Shown here in pieces: positions 23,996 through 34,151 of a stretch of 37,021 nucleotides of DNA. The number at the start of each line of letters is the position of its first letter. Within the stretch, counting starts at the first letter, position 1. Below the pieces are notes generated by a model that was given only the letters and a program-made list of their open reading frames with translations, had not been told where the DNA came from and ran no database searches. The stretch covers positions 1-37,021 of the forward strand of contig SVCW01000013.1 in the NCBI GenBank assembly GCA_015058155.1, written 5' to 3'. The position numbers and the translations under genes were made by a program. The stretch is from Clostridiales bacterium. Lineage in GTDB: Bacteria; Bacillota; Clostridia; Peptostreptococcales; Anaerovoracaceae.

Positions 23996-24615
23996 TATTT
24001 TTCTCCCATGATAATCTTTGATACGTGTTCTGCTGCTGCAGGAAGGAGCTTCCATTCTGCTTCTTCCATTACACGTTTCTGAAGTACTTCCGGTGTGTCG
24101 CCTTCCTTAATCTCAACAGCCTTCTGGAAGATGATTCTTCCTCCGTCAGGAACTTCGTTTACGAAGTGTACTGTTGCGCCTGTCACCTTCACACCATACG
24201 CAAGTGCTGCTTCATGAACCTTGAGTCCGTAGAAACCTTCTCCGCAGAATGAAGGAATGAGTGAAGGATGTACGTTTATGATTCTTTCAGGCCATTTGTC
24301 TGTGAATGACTTGTTCAGAATTCTCATGAATCCTGCAAGTATAATAAGTTCGATGCCTGCATCTTCAAGAGTCTTCTGAAGTTCTTCTTCAAACTTGACT
24401 CTTCTTTCTGAAACAGGAAGGCTCTTGTCTGCAAGAACCACCTTTGTTTCAATTCCGGCGTTCTCAGCTCTTGTAAGTCCGTAAGCATCAGGATTGTCTG
24501 AAACTACGAGTACGACTTCACCGCTCTTTAGTCCGCCTGCTTTCTGAAAATCAATAATCGCCTGAAGGTTTGTACCGCCGCCAGAAATAAGTACGGCAAT
24601 CTTTGTCTTTAGCAT
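23995..24615 (-). CDS. purN: phosphoribosylglycinamide formyltransferase (GART)
   Basis: Third purine step: formyl transfer from 10-formyl-THF to GAR. The 206 residues show the N-terminal [17 protein letters not shown] phosphate loop and the catalytic segment [13 protein letters not shown] with Asn and His, then [10 protein letters not shown] with the partner Asp. The start overlaps the purM stop in ATGCTAA, and the end overlaps the next start in TAATG, a mark of tight translational coupling. Confidence 0.96.
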   Translation of the reverse strand: MLKTKIAVLISGGGTNLQAIIDFQKAGGLKSGEVVLVVSDNPDAYGLTRAENAGIETKVVLADKSLPVSERRVKFEEELQKTLEDAGIELIILAGFMRILNKSFTDKWPERIINVHPSLIPSFCGEGFYGLKVHEAALAYGVKVTGATVHFVNEVPDGGRIIFQKAVEIKEGDTPEVLQKRVMEEAEWKLLPAAAEHVSKIIMGEK

Positions 24616-25646
24616 ATTACTACGCCATCCTTTCCGGCTATGATTTCACCGATAACGTAAGCATCTTCTCCATTTGCCTTTAAGATTTCGATTGCTGTAT
24701 CTACATCTTCCTTAGCAACTGTGATAGTCATGCCAACGCCCATATTGTATGTATTGAACATATCTCTTTCAGGAATATTTCCAGTTTCCATAAGGAGATT
24801 GAAGATTGGAAGAACCTTAACCTTGGCCTTTTCAATCTTTGCTGTAAATCCTTCAGGAATACTTCTTGGAATATTTTCGTAGAATCCGCCGCCTGTAATA
24901 TGTGAAACAGCCTTTACTTCAACCTTTTCCATAAGAGCAAGAACAGGCTTTACGTAAATCTTTGTAGGCTTGATAAGCGCTTCGCCGAGTGTTTCTCCGC
25001 CAAGGCATTCAGGCTTTACTGAAAGGTCTGCATTTTCTACGTCAAATACTTTTCTAACGAGTGAATATCCATTTGAATGGAAACCTGATGATGGAAGAGC
25101 GATGATAACGTCGCCTTCTTTCATCTTGTTGTTGTCTACGATTTTTTCCTTGTCAACGATACCTACTGCAAATCCTGCAAGATCGTATTCGTCTTCAGGA
25201 TAGAAACCAGGCATTTCTGCTGTTTCTCCACCGATAAGAGCAGCGCCGCTCTGTACACAGCCTTCTGCTACACCTGAAACGATTGCTGCAACCTTTTCAG
25301 GATAATTCTTACCAAGTGCCATATAATCAAGGAAGAAGAGAGGCTTTGCTCCGCAGCAGATGATATCGTTAACGCACATTGCTACGCAGTCAATACCTAC
25401 TGTATCGTGCTTGTCGAGAAGGAAAGCCATCTTGAGCTTTGTTCCTACTCCGTCTGTTCCGCTTACGAGAACAGGTTCTTTCATACCTGAAATGTCCGGG
25501 AGGAAGAGTCCGCCGAAACCGCCTACTTCTCCGATTGCACCTGGAGTAATAGTGCGCTTTACATGTTCCTTCATGAGTTCTACTGATTTATAGCCGGCTG
25601 TGATGTCAACTCCTGAAGCCTTATAACTTTCACTGAAGCTCTTCAT
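24609..25646 (-). CDS. purM: phosphoribosylformylglycinamidine cyclo-ligase (AIR synthetase)
   Basis: Fifth purine step: FGAM plus ATP gives AIR. The 345 residues include [19 protein letters not shown] at the start, then [36 protein letters not shown] with [13 protein letters not shown], and [13 protein letters not shown]. The ATG overlaps the purF stop as TAATG, and it overlaps purN by 7 nt. Confidence 0.97.
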   Translation of the reverse strand: MKSFSESYKASGVDITAGYKSVELMKEHVKRTITPGAIGEVGGFGGLFLPDISGMKEPVLVSGTDGVGTKLKMAFLLDKHDTVGIDCVAMCVNDIICCGAKPLFFLDYMALGKNYPEKVAAIVSGVAEGCVQSGAALIGGETAEMPGFYPEDEYDLAGFAVGIVDKEKIVDNNKMKEGDVIIALPSSGFHSNGYSLVRKVFDVENADLSVKPECLGGETLGEALIKPTKIYVKPVLALMEKVEVKAVSHITGGGFYENIPRSIPEGFTAKIEKAKVKVLPIFNLLMETGNIPERDMFNTYNMGVGMTITVAKEDVDTAIEILKANGEDAYVIGEIIAGKDGVVIC

Positions 25647-27088
25647 TATTTTGCCTCCTTCTTTTCGCTGATTTTATGTTCATAACGGCTCTTTTCGATT
25701 GCAACAGGTTCCTTTGTAGGATACTTACCGCTGAAGCATGCGTCACAGTATCCTCTTTCAGGATATGCTCCGATAATGTTAGGAAGGTTTTCAAGTTCAA
25801 GGAAGTCGAGTGAATCCGCTCCGATGATGTTCTTGATTTCTTCTGTTGTATGGTTGCATGCGATAAGAGCATCTCTTGAATCTATGTCTGTTCCGTAATG
25901 GCAAGGATTGAGGAACTTAGGAGCTGATGAGCGAACATGAACTTCTGTAGCTCCTGCTTCACGGAGAAGCTTTACTATTCTTGCCATTGTAGTTCCTCTT
26001 ACGATTGAGTCATCCACGAGAACTACTCTCTTGCCTCTTACTGTTGATGAAACAGGGTTAAGCTTAATTCTTACCTTATCTTCTCTGTGAGCCTGTCCCG
26101 GAGCGATAAATGTACGTCCGATATACTTATTCTTGATGAATCCGAGTCCGTAAGGGATTCCTGACTCCTTGGCATATCCGATAGCTGCATCGATACCTGA
26201 GTCAGGAACGCCGATAACAACGTCCGCATCAATCTTCTGCTGCTTTGCGAGCCATGCACCTGCCTGGAGTCTTGCGTCGTGTACTGAGATTCCTTCGATA
26301 ACTGAGTCAGGTCTTGCAAAGTAAATGTATTCGAAGATACATAACTTCTTTGGAGCTGTACCGCAGTGTTCTCGTATAGTACGGATTCCATCTTTATCGA
26401 AAATAACGATTTCACCAGGTTCAAGATCTCTGATATATGTTGCGCCTACTGAATCAAGGCCGCATGTTTCAGATGCTACAATATAACATCCGTCTTCAGT
26501 AATACCGTAGCAGAGAGGTCTGAAACCATGAGGATCTCTTGCTGCGATGAGCTTTGAAGGTGACATGATTACGAGTGAATAAGCACCATCAAGCTTATGC
26601 ATAGCTTCGCAGAGAGCCTCTTCTACTGAGCTTGTTTTTAATCTTTCTTTTGTAATAGTATATGCGATAACTTCCGCATCACTTGTAGTATGGAAAATTG
26701 AACCCTGAAGTTCAAGTTCTCTTCTTAATTCGTATGCATTAACAAGACTTCCATTATGGCAGACAGCCATGTTTCCCTTGATATGGTTTACAACCATAGG
26801 CTGAGCATTGAGTCTGTAGTTTGCATCCTTTGTACCATAAAGTGTATGTCCTACAGCCATATTTCCGAGACCGAGTTTGTCGAGCATTTCAGTTGTGAAA
26901 ACGTCGTTTACGAGACCTTCATTCTTAATCCAGTTGATTACACCGTCATCGTTGACTGCGATACCGCATGTCTGCTGACCACGATGCTGAAGAGCATAAA
27001 GTCCGTAATAAACTGATCTTGCAAGTTCCTGTCTTTCTGGTGCGAATATACCGAAAAGTCCGCACGCTTCATGAATTTCTCTGTTCAT
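25646..27088 (-). CDS. purF: amidophosphoribosyltransferase
   Basis: First committed purine step: PRPP and glutamine give phosphoribosylamine. It is 480 residues from the chosen start. The N-terminus [13 protein letters not shown] means an 8-residue propeptide before the catalytic Cys (Cys9), as in the Bacillus type. The C-terminal PRPP motif is [16 protein letters not shown] late GYCDAC pair supports the 4Fe-4S class. An upstream ATG would add 7 residues, but AGGAG 9 nt before 27088 decides the start. It is 20 nt after purE. Confidence 0.96.
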   Translation of the reverse strand: MNREIHEACGLFGIFAPERQELARSVYYGLYALQHRGQQTCGIAVNDDGVINWIKNEGLVNDVFTTEMLDKLGLGNMAVGHTLYGTKDANYRLNAQPMVVNHIKGNMAVCHNGSLVNAYELRRELELQGSIFHTTSDAEVIAYTITKERLKTSSVEEALCEAMHKLDGAYSLVIMSPSKLIAARDPHGFRPLCYGITEDGCYIVASETCGLDSVGATYIRDLEPGEIVIFDKDGIRTIREHCGTAPKKLCIFEYIYFARPDSVIEGISVHDARLQAGAWLAKQQKIDADVVIGVPDSGIDAAIGYAKESGIPYGLGFIKNKYIGRTFIAPGQAHREDKVRIKLNPVSSTVRGKRVVLVDDSIVRGTTMARIVKLLREAGATEVHVRSSAPKFLNPCHYGTDIDSRDALIACNHTTEEIKNIIGADSLDFLELENLPNIIGAYPERGYCDACFSGKYPTKEPVAIEKSRYEHKISEKKEAK

Positions 27089-27108
27089 AAATAATATCTC
27101 CTGACCCA

Positions 27109-27591
27109 TTATCTGTTCTGAAATTCGGCATCGATTGCCATAATTTCTTCTTCCATCTTAACTTTGTACGCCTTCATCTTTTCGCGAAGTTCAGGATACT
27201 TTAAGCTCATCATCTGAATCGCGAGAAGAGCAGCATTTTCTGCTCCGTCTATAGCAACAGTTGCAACGGGCACGCCTTTCGGCATCTGTACAGTTGAGAG
27301 AAGTGAGTCGAGTCCGTCAAGAGTGCTTGACTTTACAGGAATACCTATTATAGGGAGCGGTGTCTTTGAGGCAAGCACACCTGCAAGGTGTGCTGCCTTT
27401 CCAGCTGCCGCAATAATAACTTCGAAACCGTTTTCTTCTGCCTTTTCAGCAAACTCGTGAGCTGCAGCAGGTGTACGGTGTGCTGACATGATTCTTGTTT
27501 CGAATTCAACTCCGAAATCAGCAAGAACCTTTTCAGTCTTTTCAAGAACCGGATAATCCGATTTGCTTCCCATGATAATTGCTACTTTCAT
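27109..27591 (-). CDS. purE: N5-carboxyaminoimidazole ribonucleotide mutase
   Basis: Converts N5-CAIR to CAIR in purine synthesis. The 160 residues show the nucleotide/AIR motif MGSKSDYPVL near the start, then IMSAHRTPAAAHEFAEKA and AAGKAAHLAGVLAS. It looks like the ordinary bacterial class I mutase, which needs PurK; purK is not in the window and would have to be elsewhere. It lies 18 nt after purL. Confidence 0.95.
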   Translation of the reverse strand: MKVAIIMGSKSDYPVLEKTEKVLADFGVEFETRIMSAHRTPAAAHEFAEKAEENGFEVIIAAAGKAAHLAGVLASKTPLPIIGIPVKSSTLDGLDSLLSTVQMPKGVPVATVAIDGAENAALLAIQMMSLKYPELREKMKAYKVKMEEEIMAIDAEFQNR

Positions 27592-27609
27592 AACCGGATT
27601 CTCCTTTCT

Positions 27610-30600
27610 TTACTTGAAGTAATTTACGCCTGATGAGAAGATCTTCTGATCCTTGTTACCAGGAACGTTCTTAACTCCGTTGTATGTCCATCTTTCTGAA
27701 TGTCCCATCTTACCGAGTACTCTTCCGTCAGGTGATGTGATACCTTCGATAGCAAGTACTGAACCGTTTGGATTTACGCTTATATCCATTGATGGATTTC
27801 CTTCAAGGTTAACATACTGAGTGATAATCTGTCCGTTCTTAACGAGTTCGTCCTGAACCGCTTCGTTTGCGATGAATCTTCCTTCACCGTGTGAGATTGC
27901 TACAGTATGAATGTCGCCAACCTTAACTCCTGCGAGCCATGGTGACTTGACTGATGCGATTCTTGTACGAACGATTGTTGACATATGTCTTCCGATTCTG
28001 TTGTATGTGAGTGTAGGGCTGTCATCATCCATGTCCACGATCTTTCCGTAAGGAACGAGTCCGAGCTTAACGAGCGCCTGGAATCCGTTACAGATACCGA
28101 GCATAAGTCCGTCTCTGTTTTCGAGGAGGTCTGTTACAGCGTCCTTGATTCTTGGATTTCTGAATACTGCTGTGATGAACTTGGCACTTCCGTCAGGTTC
28201 GTCACCGCCTGAGAATCCGCCAGGAAGCATGATAATCTGGCTTTCTCTAATCTTCTTTTCCATTTCAGCGATTGATTCAACGAGATCGTGTTCAGTCATA
28301 TTTCTGATGATATGAATGTCAGCGATTGCTCCTACTCCTTCGAATGTGAGCTTTGAATCCATTTCGCAGTTTGTTCCAGGGAATGTAGGAATAAGAACTC
28401 TTGGCTTAGCAACCTTGATTGCAGGCGCGATATCGAGTCTTGTATTGTATGAAATCTTAGGAACGATGATTTCTGAATCCTTTTCTGATCCTGCAGGCTT
28501 TGTAGGGAATATTGATTCGAGTGGTTCGCACCATTCCTTGATAACCTGCTTAACTCCGAGAGCAATTCCTGCGCTCTTGATTTCGATCATTCCCTTGTCT
28601 GTAGTCTTACCGATGATCTTGTAGCTTGTATCAGCAAACATATCTCTTACATCTTCTTCTGCAGGAACTTCGATGATGAGTGCACCGTAGTCAGCACGTG
28701 TAAGAACTTCTTCTGAAATTTCATCGAGATTGAATCCGATTCCGTTTCCGGCTGCCATCTTAACGAGTGAAATAAATACACCACCCTTGCCAACTGTGTT
28801 TGCAGCGAGGATATTCTTTTCAAGAACGAGCTTTCTAACGCGCTTCATATTGAAGATGTACTGATCCCAGTCGATAATCTGGTTTTCGTCTCTTCCCGGT
28901 GAGAGGAGAACAATTGTGCTGTCTTCCTTCTTGAATTCAGGTGAAAGTACGTGTTCAGCGCTTGCTGTTCCTACTGCAAATGAGATAAGTGTAGGTGGAA
29001 CGCTGATATCCATAAATGTACCTGACATACTGTCCTTACCACCGATTGAAGGGATACCGAGCTTTCTCTGTGCAGTTACTGAACCGAGAAGTGCCTGGAA
29101 AGGCTTGCCCCATACATCAGGAGTAGTCATCTTTTCAAAGTATTCCTGAAATGAGAGTCTTACCTTTGAGATATCTCCACCCATAGCAGCAATCTTTGTT
29201 ACTGAATCAACTACTGCATAGAGAGCTCCGTGATAAGGTGAAATCTTTGAAACTGCAGGGTCAAATCCCCAGCTCATGAGAGTTGCAGTCTGTGATTCCT
29301 TGCCTGAAATTACAGGAAGCTTTGCTGCCATACCGCAAGCAGGTGTAAGCTGATACTTTCCTCCGAGAGGCATGAGAACTGTGTTTGCACCGATTGTTGA
29401 GTCAAATCTGTCGATAAGACCCTTCTGGCTTGCACAGTTGATATCTGAAATGAGGTCTGTAATCTTGCTATACTTTGCATCAAACATTGTTTCGAGAGCT
29501 TCTGCACTCTTTACAACAACCTTTGTTTCCTGCTGTACACCGTTTGTATTTAAGAATTCTCTTGAAAGGTCGAGAATCTTCTGACCCTTGAATGTCATTG
29601 TGAAACGTCCAGTGTCAGTAACCTTTGCTACTGCTGTAGCTTCGAGATTTTCTTCGTTTGAGTATGCTATGAACTTTTCTACGTCTTTAGCCGCAACTAC
29701 AACTGCCATTCTTTCCTGCGATTCTGAAATAGCGAGTTCTGTTCCATCGAGGCCTTCATACTTCTTAGGGACGAGGTCGAGTTCAACGTCGAGTGAATCA
29801 GCGAGTTCTCCGATTGCTACTGAAACTCCGCCTGCACCGAAGTCGTTACACTTCTTGATAAGAGTTGAAACTTCCTTACGTCTGAACATTCTCTGGATAT
29901 TTCTTTCTGTTAAAGGATTACCCTTCTGAACTTCTGAACCGCAAGTTGTGATTGATTCTTCTGTATGTTCCTTTGATGATCCTGTTGCACCACCGCAACC
30001 GTCACGGCCTGTTCTTCCGCCGAGGAGGATGATAACGTCTGTTGGCTTTGGTGATTCACGTCTGATATTTTCTGCAGGAGCCGCACCGATAACAGCACCT
30101 ACTTCCATTCTCTTTGCAACATAACCAGGGTCATAGATTTCTGAAACCTGACCTGTAGCAAGACCGATCTGGTTACCGTATGAGCTGTAACCAGCAGCTG
30201 CTTCCTTAACGATCTTTCTCTGCGGAAGCTTGCCAGGGAGTGTTTCACTGATTGGAGTTCTTGGATCAGCAGCTCCTGTAAGTCTCATTGCCTGGTATAC
30301 ATAAACTCTTCCTGAAAGCGGGTCTCTGATTGCTCCACCAAGACATGTAGCTGCTCCACCGAATGGTTCGATTTCTGTAGGATGGTTATGTGTTTCATTC
30401 TTGAACATAACAATCCAGTCTTCTTCTTCGCCGTCAACCATTGCCTTAACCTTGATGCTGCATGCGTTGATTTCTTCTGATTCGTCGAGGTCATCAACCA
30501 TGCCCTTCTTCTTGAGGTACTTCGCACCGATTGTTGCGAGGTCCATGAGGCAGATTTCTTTTTCAGTAATTCTTTCTGCGTAAACTTCTTCACGCATCTT

Positions 30601-31368
30601 TAAATATTCATCAAATGCTTCCTTAACGATCGCTTCTGATACTCCGTTTTCGAAAGCAACGTCTGTAATCTTAGTCTGGAATGTAGTGTGTCTGCAGTGA
30701 TCACTCCAGTATGTATCAATAACCTTGAGCTCTGTGATTGTTGGGTTTCTGTTTTCATCGTTCTTGAAATATACCTGAACGAACTTGATGTCTTCGCTAC
30801 TCATAGCGAATCCCATTTCCTTTCTGTATGCTTCGAGTTCTTCTGCTGTCCAGTCGATGAAGCCTTCTACTGTAGGAACTTCGCCCGGAAGTTCGAGATT
30901 AAGCTGAAGAGTTTCAGGCTTTTCAAGATCTGCTTCTCTTGAGTCAACAGGGTTTATGAGATAATTCTTGATTGATTCGAGTTCAGCGTCTGTAATATCG
31001 CCATCGATTGCGATAACGCGTGCAAATCTTACTGTAGCTTCTGCTGATGGGTCGATGAGTTTGATGCACTGTGCTGCTGAGTCTGCTCTCTGGTCGTACT
31101 GTCCTGGAAGGTACTCAGTCGCAAAAAATGCAGATACCGGCCCTTCAGGTAAAGTTTCGTCACTTATCCTGTCAACTGCCGGTTCTGAAAACACAGTCAT
31201 TCTGGCATTATCGTAAGTTTCGTCAGTAATGCCTTCAACGTCGTATCTGTTGATTACTCGCACGCCATTAATTCCCGATATATGTAAGTTTTCCTTGATA
31301 TCGTTAAAAATGCCGACTGCTTCTACGTTAAATCCGTCTTTCTTTTCTACATATATACGCCTTACCAT
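27610..31368 (-). CDS. purL: phosphoribosylformylglycinamidine synthase, single-chain clostridial type
   Basis: Fourth purine step: FGAR, glutamine and ATP give FGAM. At 1252 residues this is the large fused enzyme of the clostridial type, with a PurS-like N-terminal part, two AIR-synthetase-like halves and a C-terminal glutaminase. ATP/FGAR motifs include FKNETHNHPTEIEPFGGAAT, then DFGAGGVSVAIGELA. The glutaminase has LPGGFSGGDEP, the nucleophile in MLGICNGFQAL, and ISHGEGRF near the end. No separate purS or purQ is therefore needed. It is first in the operon, behind a promoter with PurBox-like repeats; AAGGAAGAGG lies before the ATG. Confidence 0.97.
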   Translation of the reverse strand: MVRRIYVEKKDGFNVEAVGIFNDIKENLHISGINGVRVINRYDVEGITDETYDNARMTVFSEPAVDRISDETLPEGPVSAFFATEYLPGQYDQRADSAAQCIKLIDPSAEATVRFARVIAIDGDITDAELESIKNYLINPVDSREADLEKPETLQLNLELPGEVPTVEGFIDWTAEELEAYRKEMGFAMSSEDIKFVQVYFKNDENRNPTITELKVIDTYWSDHCRHTTFQTKITDVAFENGVSEAIVKEAFDEYLKMREEVYAERITEKEICLMDLATIGAKYLKKKGMVDDLDESEEINACSIKVKAMVDGEEEDWIVMFKNETHNHPTEIEPFGGAATCLGGAIRDPLSGRVYVYQAMRLTGAADPRTPISETLPGKLPQRKIVKEAAAGYSSYGNQIGLATGQVSEIYDPGYVAKRMEVGAVIGAAPAENIRRESPKPTDVIILLGGRTGRDGCGGATGSSKEHTEESITTCGSEVQKGNPLTERNIQRMFRRKEVSTLIKKCNDFGAGGVSVAIGELADSLDVELDLVPKKYEGLDGTELAISESQERMAVVVAAKDVEKFIAYSNEENLEATAVAKVTDTGRFTMTFKGQKILDLSREFLNTNGVQQETKVVVKSAEALETMFDAKYSKITDLISDINCASQKGLIDRFDSTIGANTVLMPLGGKYQLTPACGMAAKLPVISGKESQTATLMSWGFDPAVSKISPYHGALYAVVDSVTKIAAMGGDISKVRLSFQEYFEKMTTPDVWGKPFQALLGSVTAQRKLGIPSIGGKDSMSGTFMDISVPPTLISFAVGTASAEHVLSPEFKKEDSTIVLLSPGRDENQIIDWDQYIFNMKRVRKLVLEKNILAANTVGKGGVFISLVKMAAGNGIGFNLDEISEEVLTRADYGALIIEVPAEEDVRDMFADTSYKIIGKTTDKGMIEIKSAGIALGVKQVIKEWCEPLESIFPTKPAGSEKDSEIIVPKISYNTRLDIAPAIKVAKPRVLIPTFPGTNCEMDSKLTFEGVGAIADIHIIRNMTEHDLVESIAEMEKKIRESQIIMLPGGFSGGDEPDGSAKFITAVFRNPRIKDAVTDLLENRDGLMLGICNGFQALVKLGLVPYGKIVDMDDDSPTLTYNRIGRHMSTIVRTRIASVKSPWLAGVKVGDIHTVAISHGEGRFIANEAVQDELVKNGQIITQYVNLEGNPSMDISVNPNGSVLAIEGITSPDGRVLGKMGHSERWTYNGVKNVPGNKDQKIFSSGVNYFK

Positions 31369-31411
31369 TTTTCCTCTTCCTTTCAGAATAATTCTTAGTG
31401 CTCAAGTTGGT

Positions 31412-31424
31412 ATTGTTCGTCTTT
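31412..31424 (-). promoter_or_regulatory. PurBox-like motif in the purL leader
   Basis: On the minus strand AAAGACGAACAAT, 11 of 13 matches to the PurR box consensus AWWWCCGAACWWT. It lies about 20-35 nt after the predicted transcription start. Listed separately because it is weaker than the promoter pair. Confidence 0.35.
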
Positions 31425-31452
31425 TTAAATGTGGGAAATAATTTCCTATAAT

Positions 31453-31481
31453 ATAATAGCACAAAGTTCGCATTTAGACAA
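31453..31481 (-). promoter_or_regulatory. purL operon promoter
   Basis: On the minus strand TTGTCT (31476-31481), a 17-nt spacer and TATTAT (31453-31458). The weak -35 and the operator-like repeat in the spacer suggest a regulated promoter. The remaining leader (about 77 nt) shows no purine riboswitch. Confidence 0.65.
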
Positions 31482-31496
31482 GACAATGCGAACTTC
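31463..31496. promoter_or_regulatory. inverted pair of PurBox-like motifs at the purL promoter
   Basis: Two 11-bp perfect inverted arms, AAGTTCGCATT and AATGCGAACTT (31464-31474 and 31485-31495), with a 10-nt gap. In the PurBox frame the copy over the promoter spacer matches 12 of 13 (AAATGCGAACTTT) and the outer one 10 of 13. Binding here would block the -35 and spacer. A PurR-type regulator (activated or relieved by PRPP) is inferred; no purR is in the window. Confidence 0.6.
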
Positions 31497-31548
31497 GATT
31501 CAAACTTTTTATTATTAACTTCGTATTATTAGATGGTTAGTCTTGTTG

Positions 31549-31561
31549 ATTGTTCGGGTTT
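31549..31561 (-). promoter_or_regulatory. distal PurBox-like motif
   Basis: On the minus strand AAACCCGAACAAT, 12 of 13 to AWWWCCGAACWWT and the best CCGAAC match here. It sits just before the rnr stop boundary, about 100 nt upstream of the purL start point. Confidence 0.5.
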
Positions 31562-33691
31562 TCAGGCGTTTTCCATACGGAGTTTTCCCAATAGTCCGAA
31601 ATCTATTTCACGGGGCTCTTTGCTGGCATTTTTTACTCTGACTTTCACCGGTTCTCCAAGGCTGTAGATGTTTCCCGTAGACCTTCCTATAACCCTGTAT
31701 TTATCAGGCTCACAGTCATAGTAATCGTCATTCATATGCTCAAGTCGCACCATTCCTTCAATGGTATTCGGAAGTTCTACGTATATGCCGTGATTGGAAA
31801 CGCCGCTTATAACACCTTCAAAAATTTCGCCGATATGTTTCTCCATATACTCGGCTTTTTTCATCTTCTCAACTTCGCGTTCCAGTTCAACTGCCTTTCT
31901 CTCGTTTGCGGATGAAAGCTCCGAAGCTTCAGAAACCTTTGACGACAAGACTTTAATCCTGTTTTCATCCGGATATGCACCAAGCGTCTCCTTGATAATT
32001 CTGTGGATAATAAGGTCAGGGTACCTTCTTATCGGCGAAGTAAAATGGCAGTAATACTTGAGCGCAAGTCCGAAGTGACCGAGGCACTCAGGATCATACA
32101 CTGCTTTTTTCATGCTCCTTAGCATTACAGTGCTTACTACGTTTTCAAAAGATTTGCCATGTACTTCATCAAGTATACCGGCAAGAAGTTTAGGATGCAC
32201 ATTATCAGCATTGACAGACATGTTAATACCGAAACCACGCATGAAAACCTTAAGTTCTTCTATCTTTTCAGTTCCCGGTTTTTCGTGGACTCTATACACA
32301 AAAGGCATTTCCATGAACGCGAAATGACGTGCAACCGTTTCATTTGCAAGAAGCATAAACTCTTCAATCAGCTTGTTTGCACTTCGCCTTACTGCCGTAT
32401 CAACATCAGTTGCAACGCCGTTTTTGTCAAGGACGATATACGCTTCTTCAATATCAAAATCAAGGCTGCCGCGCTGCTTTCTTTTTGTCCTGAGGACGGA
32501 AGCAAGCTTGGCCATATTCTTTATATCATCATAAATATCATAATATTTTCTCTTGAAAATAATGGCACGTTCAAGTATCTCCTTCTCATCCGAAGAAAGC
32601 TCCGAAACGTTGAAATCTGAAGGTATTCCGTCATATCGCTCGTTGCCTTCAGGTCTCAGCTCATCGTCAAAACCCGAAGTCTCAATCATATCGGAAACAT
32701 CATCGTACACCATTCTGAACTTTGATCTTATAACGCTTTTATATATTTCATAATCCCTGACATCTCCGTCAGGTGAAACTTCCATATTAACAGAAAGAGT
32801 CAGTCTGTCTTCATCAGGTCTCAGGCTGCATATATCATTTGATAATTCTTCAGGAAGCATTGGCACAACCTGGTCGATAAGATATACACTGGTGCCTCTT
32901 GCAAGAGCTTCCTTGTCAAGCGGGCTTCCCTCAGTCGCATATTCACTCACATCGGCAATATGAACACCGAGAAGATAGTTTCCGTTCTCAAGGATTTCAA
33001 TTGAAACTGCATCATCGAAATCCTTGGAATCCGCACCATCAATCGTAAATATGTTTTTGTTTCTCAAATCCCTTCTTTCATCCGGATTCCATGAAACACC
33101 GGCATTCTTTACATCTCTTGCCTGCCTTCTGACAGCATGGTTGAATTTATTCGTATATCCGTGTGCCCTTATAAGCGCCTTGATATCTGCACCTTTCTCA
33201 CCTTTTCTTGCGATGATTTCAACGATTTTACCTTCGGCCTTTGACTCACCCTCAGGATATCCTGTAATCTCTACAACTACTTTGTCTCCGTCACCGGCAT
33301 CGGAAAAATTCTTTCGTGAAACAAAAATATCGTCCCTGATTTTTCTCGTTTCAGGCACTACAAAACCGAAACGCTTCTGCTTATAAAAAGTTCCGACAAC
33401 TTCCTTGAACTTACGTTCGGTTACACGACTCACCTGTGCTTCAGGCCTTGAGCCGCGCCAGAGATAAGAAGGAAGAATTACGATTTCAACTTTATCCCCG
33501 TCCATTGCTCCTCCAATGTCAGGTGGTGCTACATAAATATCACGATCTTCACCGGAGAAATGAATCTCGAAACGTTCACGTGATTCTTCGTCAAGCGTAA
33601 CAAATCCAAAACCTTTCTGGAATTTTGACATAGTACCGTAAAACACGAAATTCTTATTTGATTTTTCCTTTGTGCCCTTCTGTTTACTCAT
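31562..33691 (-). CDS. rnr: ribonuclease R
   Basis: A processive 3'-5' exoribonuclease that degrades structured RNA, including rRNA and tmRNA-tagged messages. The 709 residues carry two OB/cold-shock-like domains (KGFGFV near 26-31 and RFGFVVP near 107-113). The RNB core has catalytic acidic residues in TIDGADSKDFDDAVS (about 216-230). A C-terminal S1 domain starts near EGVISGVSNHGIYVELPN. The Lys-rich basic tail of the E. coli enzyme is missing. AAAGGA precedes the ATG. The only spacer upstream holds the terminator of the lipoprotein gene, so its own promoter was not found. Confidence 0.95.
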   Translation of the reverse strand: MSKQKGTKEKSNKNFVFYGTMSKFQKGFGFVTLDEESRERFEIHFSGEDRDIYVAPPDIGGAMDGDKVEIVILPSYLWRGSRPEAQVSRVTERKFKEVVGTFYKQKRFGFVVPETRKIRDDIFVSRKNFSDAGDGDKVVVEITGYPEGESKAEGKIVEIIARKGEKGADIKALIRAHGYTNKFNHAVRRQARDVKNAGVSWNPDERRDLRNKNIFTIDGADSKDFDDAVSIEILENGNYLLGVHIADVSEYATEGSPLDKEALARGTSVYLIDQVVPMLPEELSNDICSLRPDEDRLTLSVNMEVSPDGDVRDYEIYKSVIRSKFRMVYDDVSDMIETSGFDDELRPEGNERYDGIPSDFNVSELSSDEKEILERAIIFKRKYYDIYDDIKNMAKLASVLRTKRKQRGSLDFDIEEAYIVLDKNGVATDVDTAVRRSANKLIEEFMLLANETVARHFAFMEMPFVYRVHEKPGTEKIEELKVFMRGFGINMSVNADNVHPKLLAGILDEVHGKSFENVVSTVMLRSMKKAVYDPECLGHFGLALKYYCHFTSPIRRYPDLIIHRIIKETLGAYPDENRIKVLSSKVSEASELSSANERKAVELEREVEKMKKAEYMEKHIGEIFEGVISGVSNHGIYVELPNTIEGMVRLEHMNDDYYDCEPDKYRVIGRSTGNIYSLGEPVKVRVKNASKEPREIDFGLLGKLRMENA

Positions 33692-33710
33692 AGATTCCTT
33701 TCATTAAAGC

Positions 33711-33736
33711 AAAAAGAGCAGTCTTAGCCGCCCTTT
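33711..33736 (-). terminator. terminator after the small lipoprotein gene
   Basis: On the minus strand a 9-bp stem AAAGGGCGG/CTGCTCTTT (two G-U pairs) with a 6-nt loop, followed by further T. It lies only about 20 nt before the rnr ATG. Confidence 0.6.
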
Positions 33737-33758
33737 ACATGCCTTCTTTTATTGATAA

Positions 33759-34022
33759 CTAATTATTGATAGAAGCGCCTGAAGGATTTCCGAGCGTTTC
33801 ATTCACCATATCGTCATTACGATAGTTTTCATTCACGCCGTAATCTCTGTCAGTCGTGTTATCCATCATGTCGTCGGTCATACGATCGATTCCGTCATTT
33901 ACATCATCCATCATACGACTTGCGTCATCTTCCAAAGTTCCTGCAGCGTTATTATCGCCACAGCCGACAAATGCGAGCATCGCAACCATCAATAAAAGAC
34001 AAAGAAAAATTCTTGACTTCAT
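33759..34022 (-). CDS. small acidic lipoprotein, unknown function
   Basis: An 87-residue protein with a clear lipoprotein signal: basic MKSR, hydrophobic LCLLLMVAMLAF, lipobox FVGC and lipid Cys21. The mature 67 residues are strongly acidic, rich in Asp, Asn and Met, with repeats of the type RMMDDVNDGIDRMTDDMMD that could form an amphipathic helix. No family was recognised. AGGAG precedes the ATG. It lies between pepP and rnr, flanked by hairpins on both sides, so it may be a single-gene transcript. Being secreted and anchored, it has no obvious link to either neighbour. Confidence 0.75.
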   Translation of the reverse strand: MKSRIFLCLLLMVAMLAFVGCGDNNAAGTLEDDASRMMDDVNDGIDRMTDDMMDNTTDRDYGVNENYRNDDMVNETLGNPSGASINN

Positions 34023-34084
34023 ATCAATTCTCCTCTCTTTTCTTCGTCTATATTATTGACAATTTTCTTTTATTAATTCATGTT

Positions 34085-34117
34085 TATGGCACCAGACACA
34101 ATTTGCCTGATGCCATA
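34085..34117. terminator. hairpin between pepP and the lipoprotein gene
   Basis: An 11-bp stem TATGGCATCAG/CTGGTGCCATA (one G-U in the minus-strand RNA) lies 35 nt after the pepP stop. The minus-strand RNA lacks a clean U-tract, whereas the plus strand continues TTTTGTATTATTAATTTTTT. It is probably the pepP terminator. No good sigma-A promoter was found for the lipoprotein gene in the rest of this gap. Confidence 0.5.
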
Positions 34118-34151
34118 TTTTGTATTATTAATTTTTTATAAACAAAGCGGA

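Noticed and set aside
31369..31561. Possible purine or PRPP riboswitch before purL
   Set aside because: The leader is only about 77 nt and shows no conserved purine-aptamer core or terminator; PurBox-like DNA sites explain the region better.
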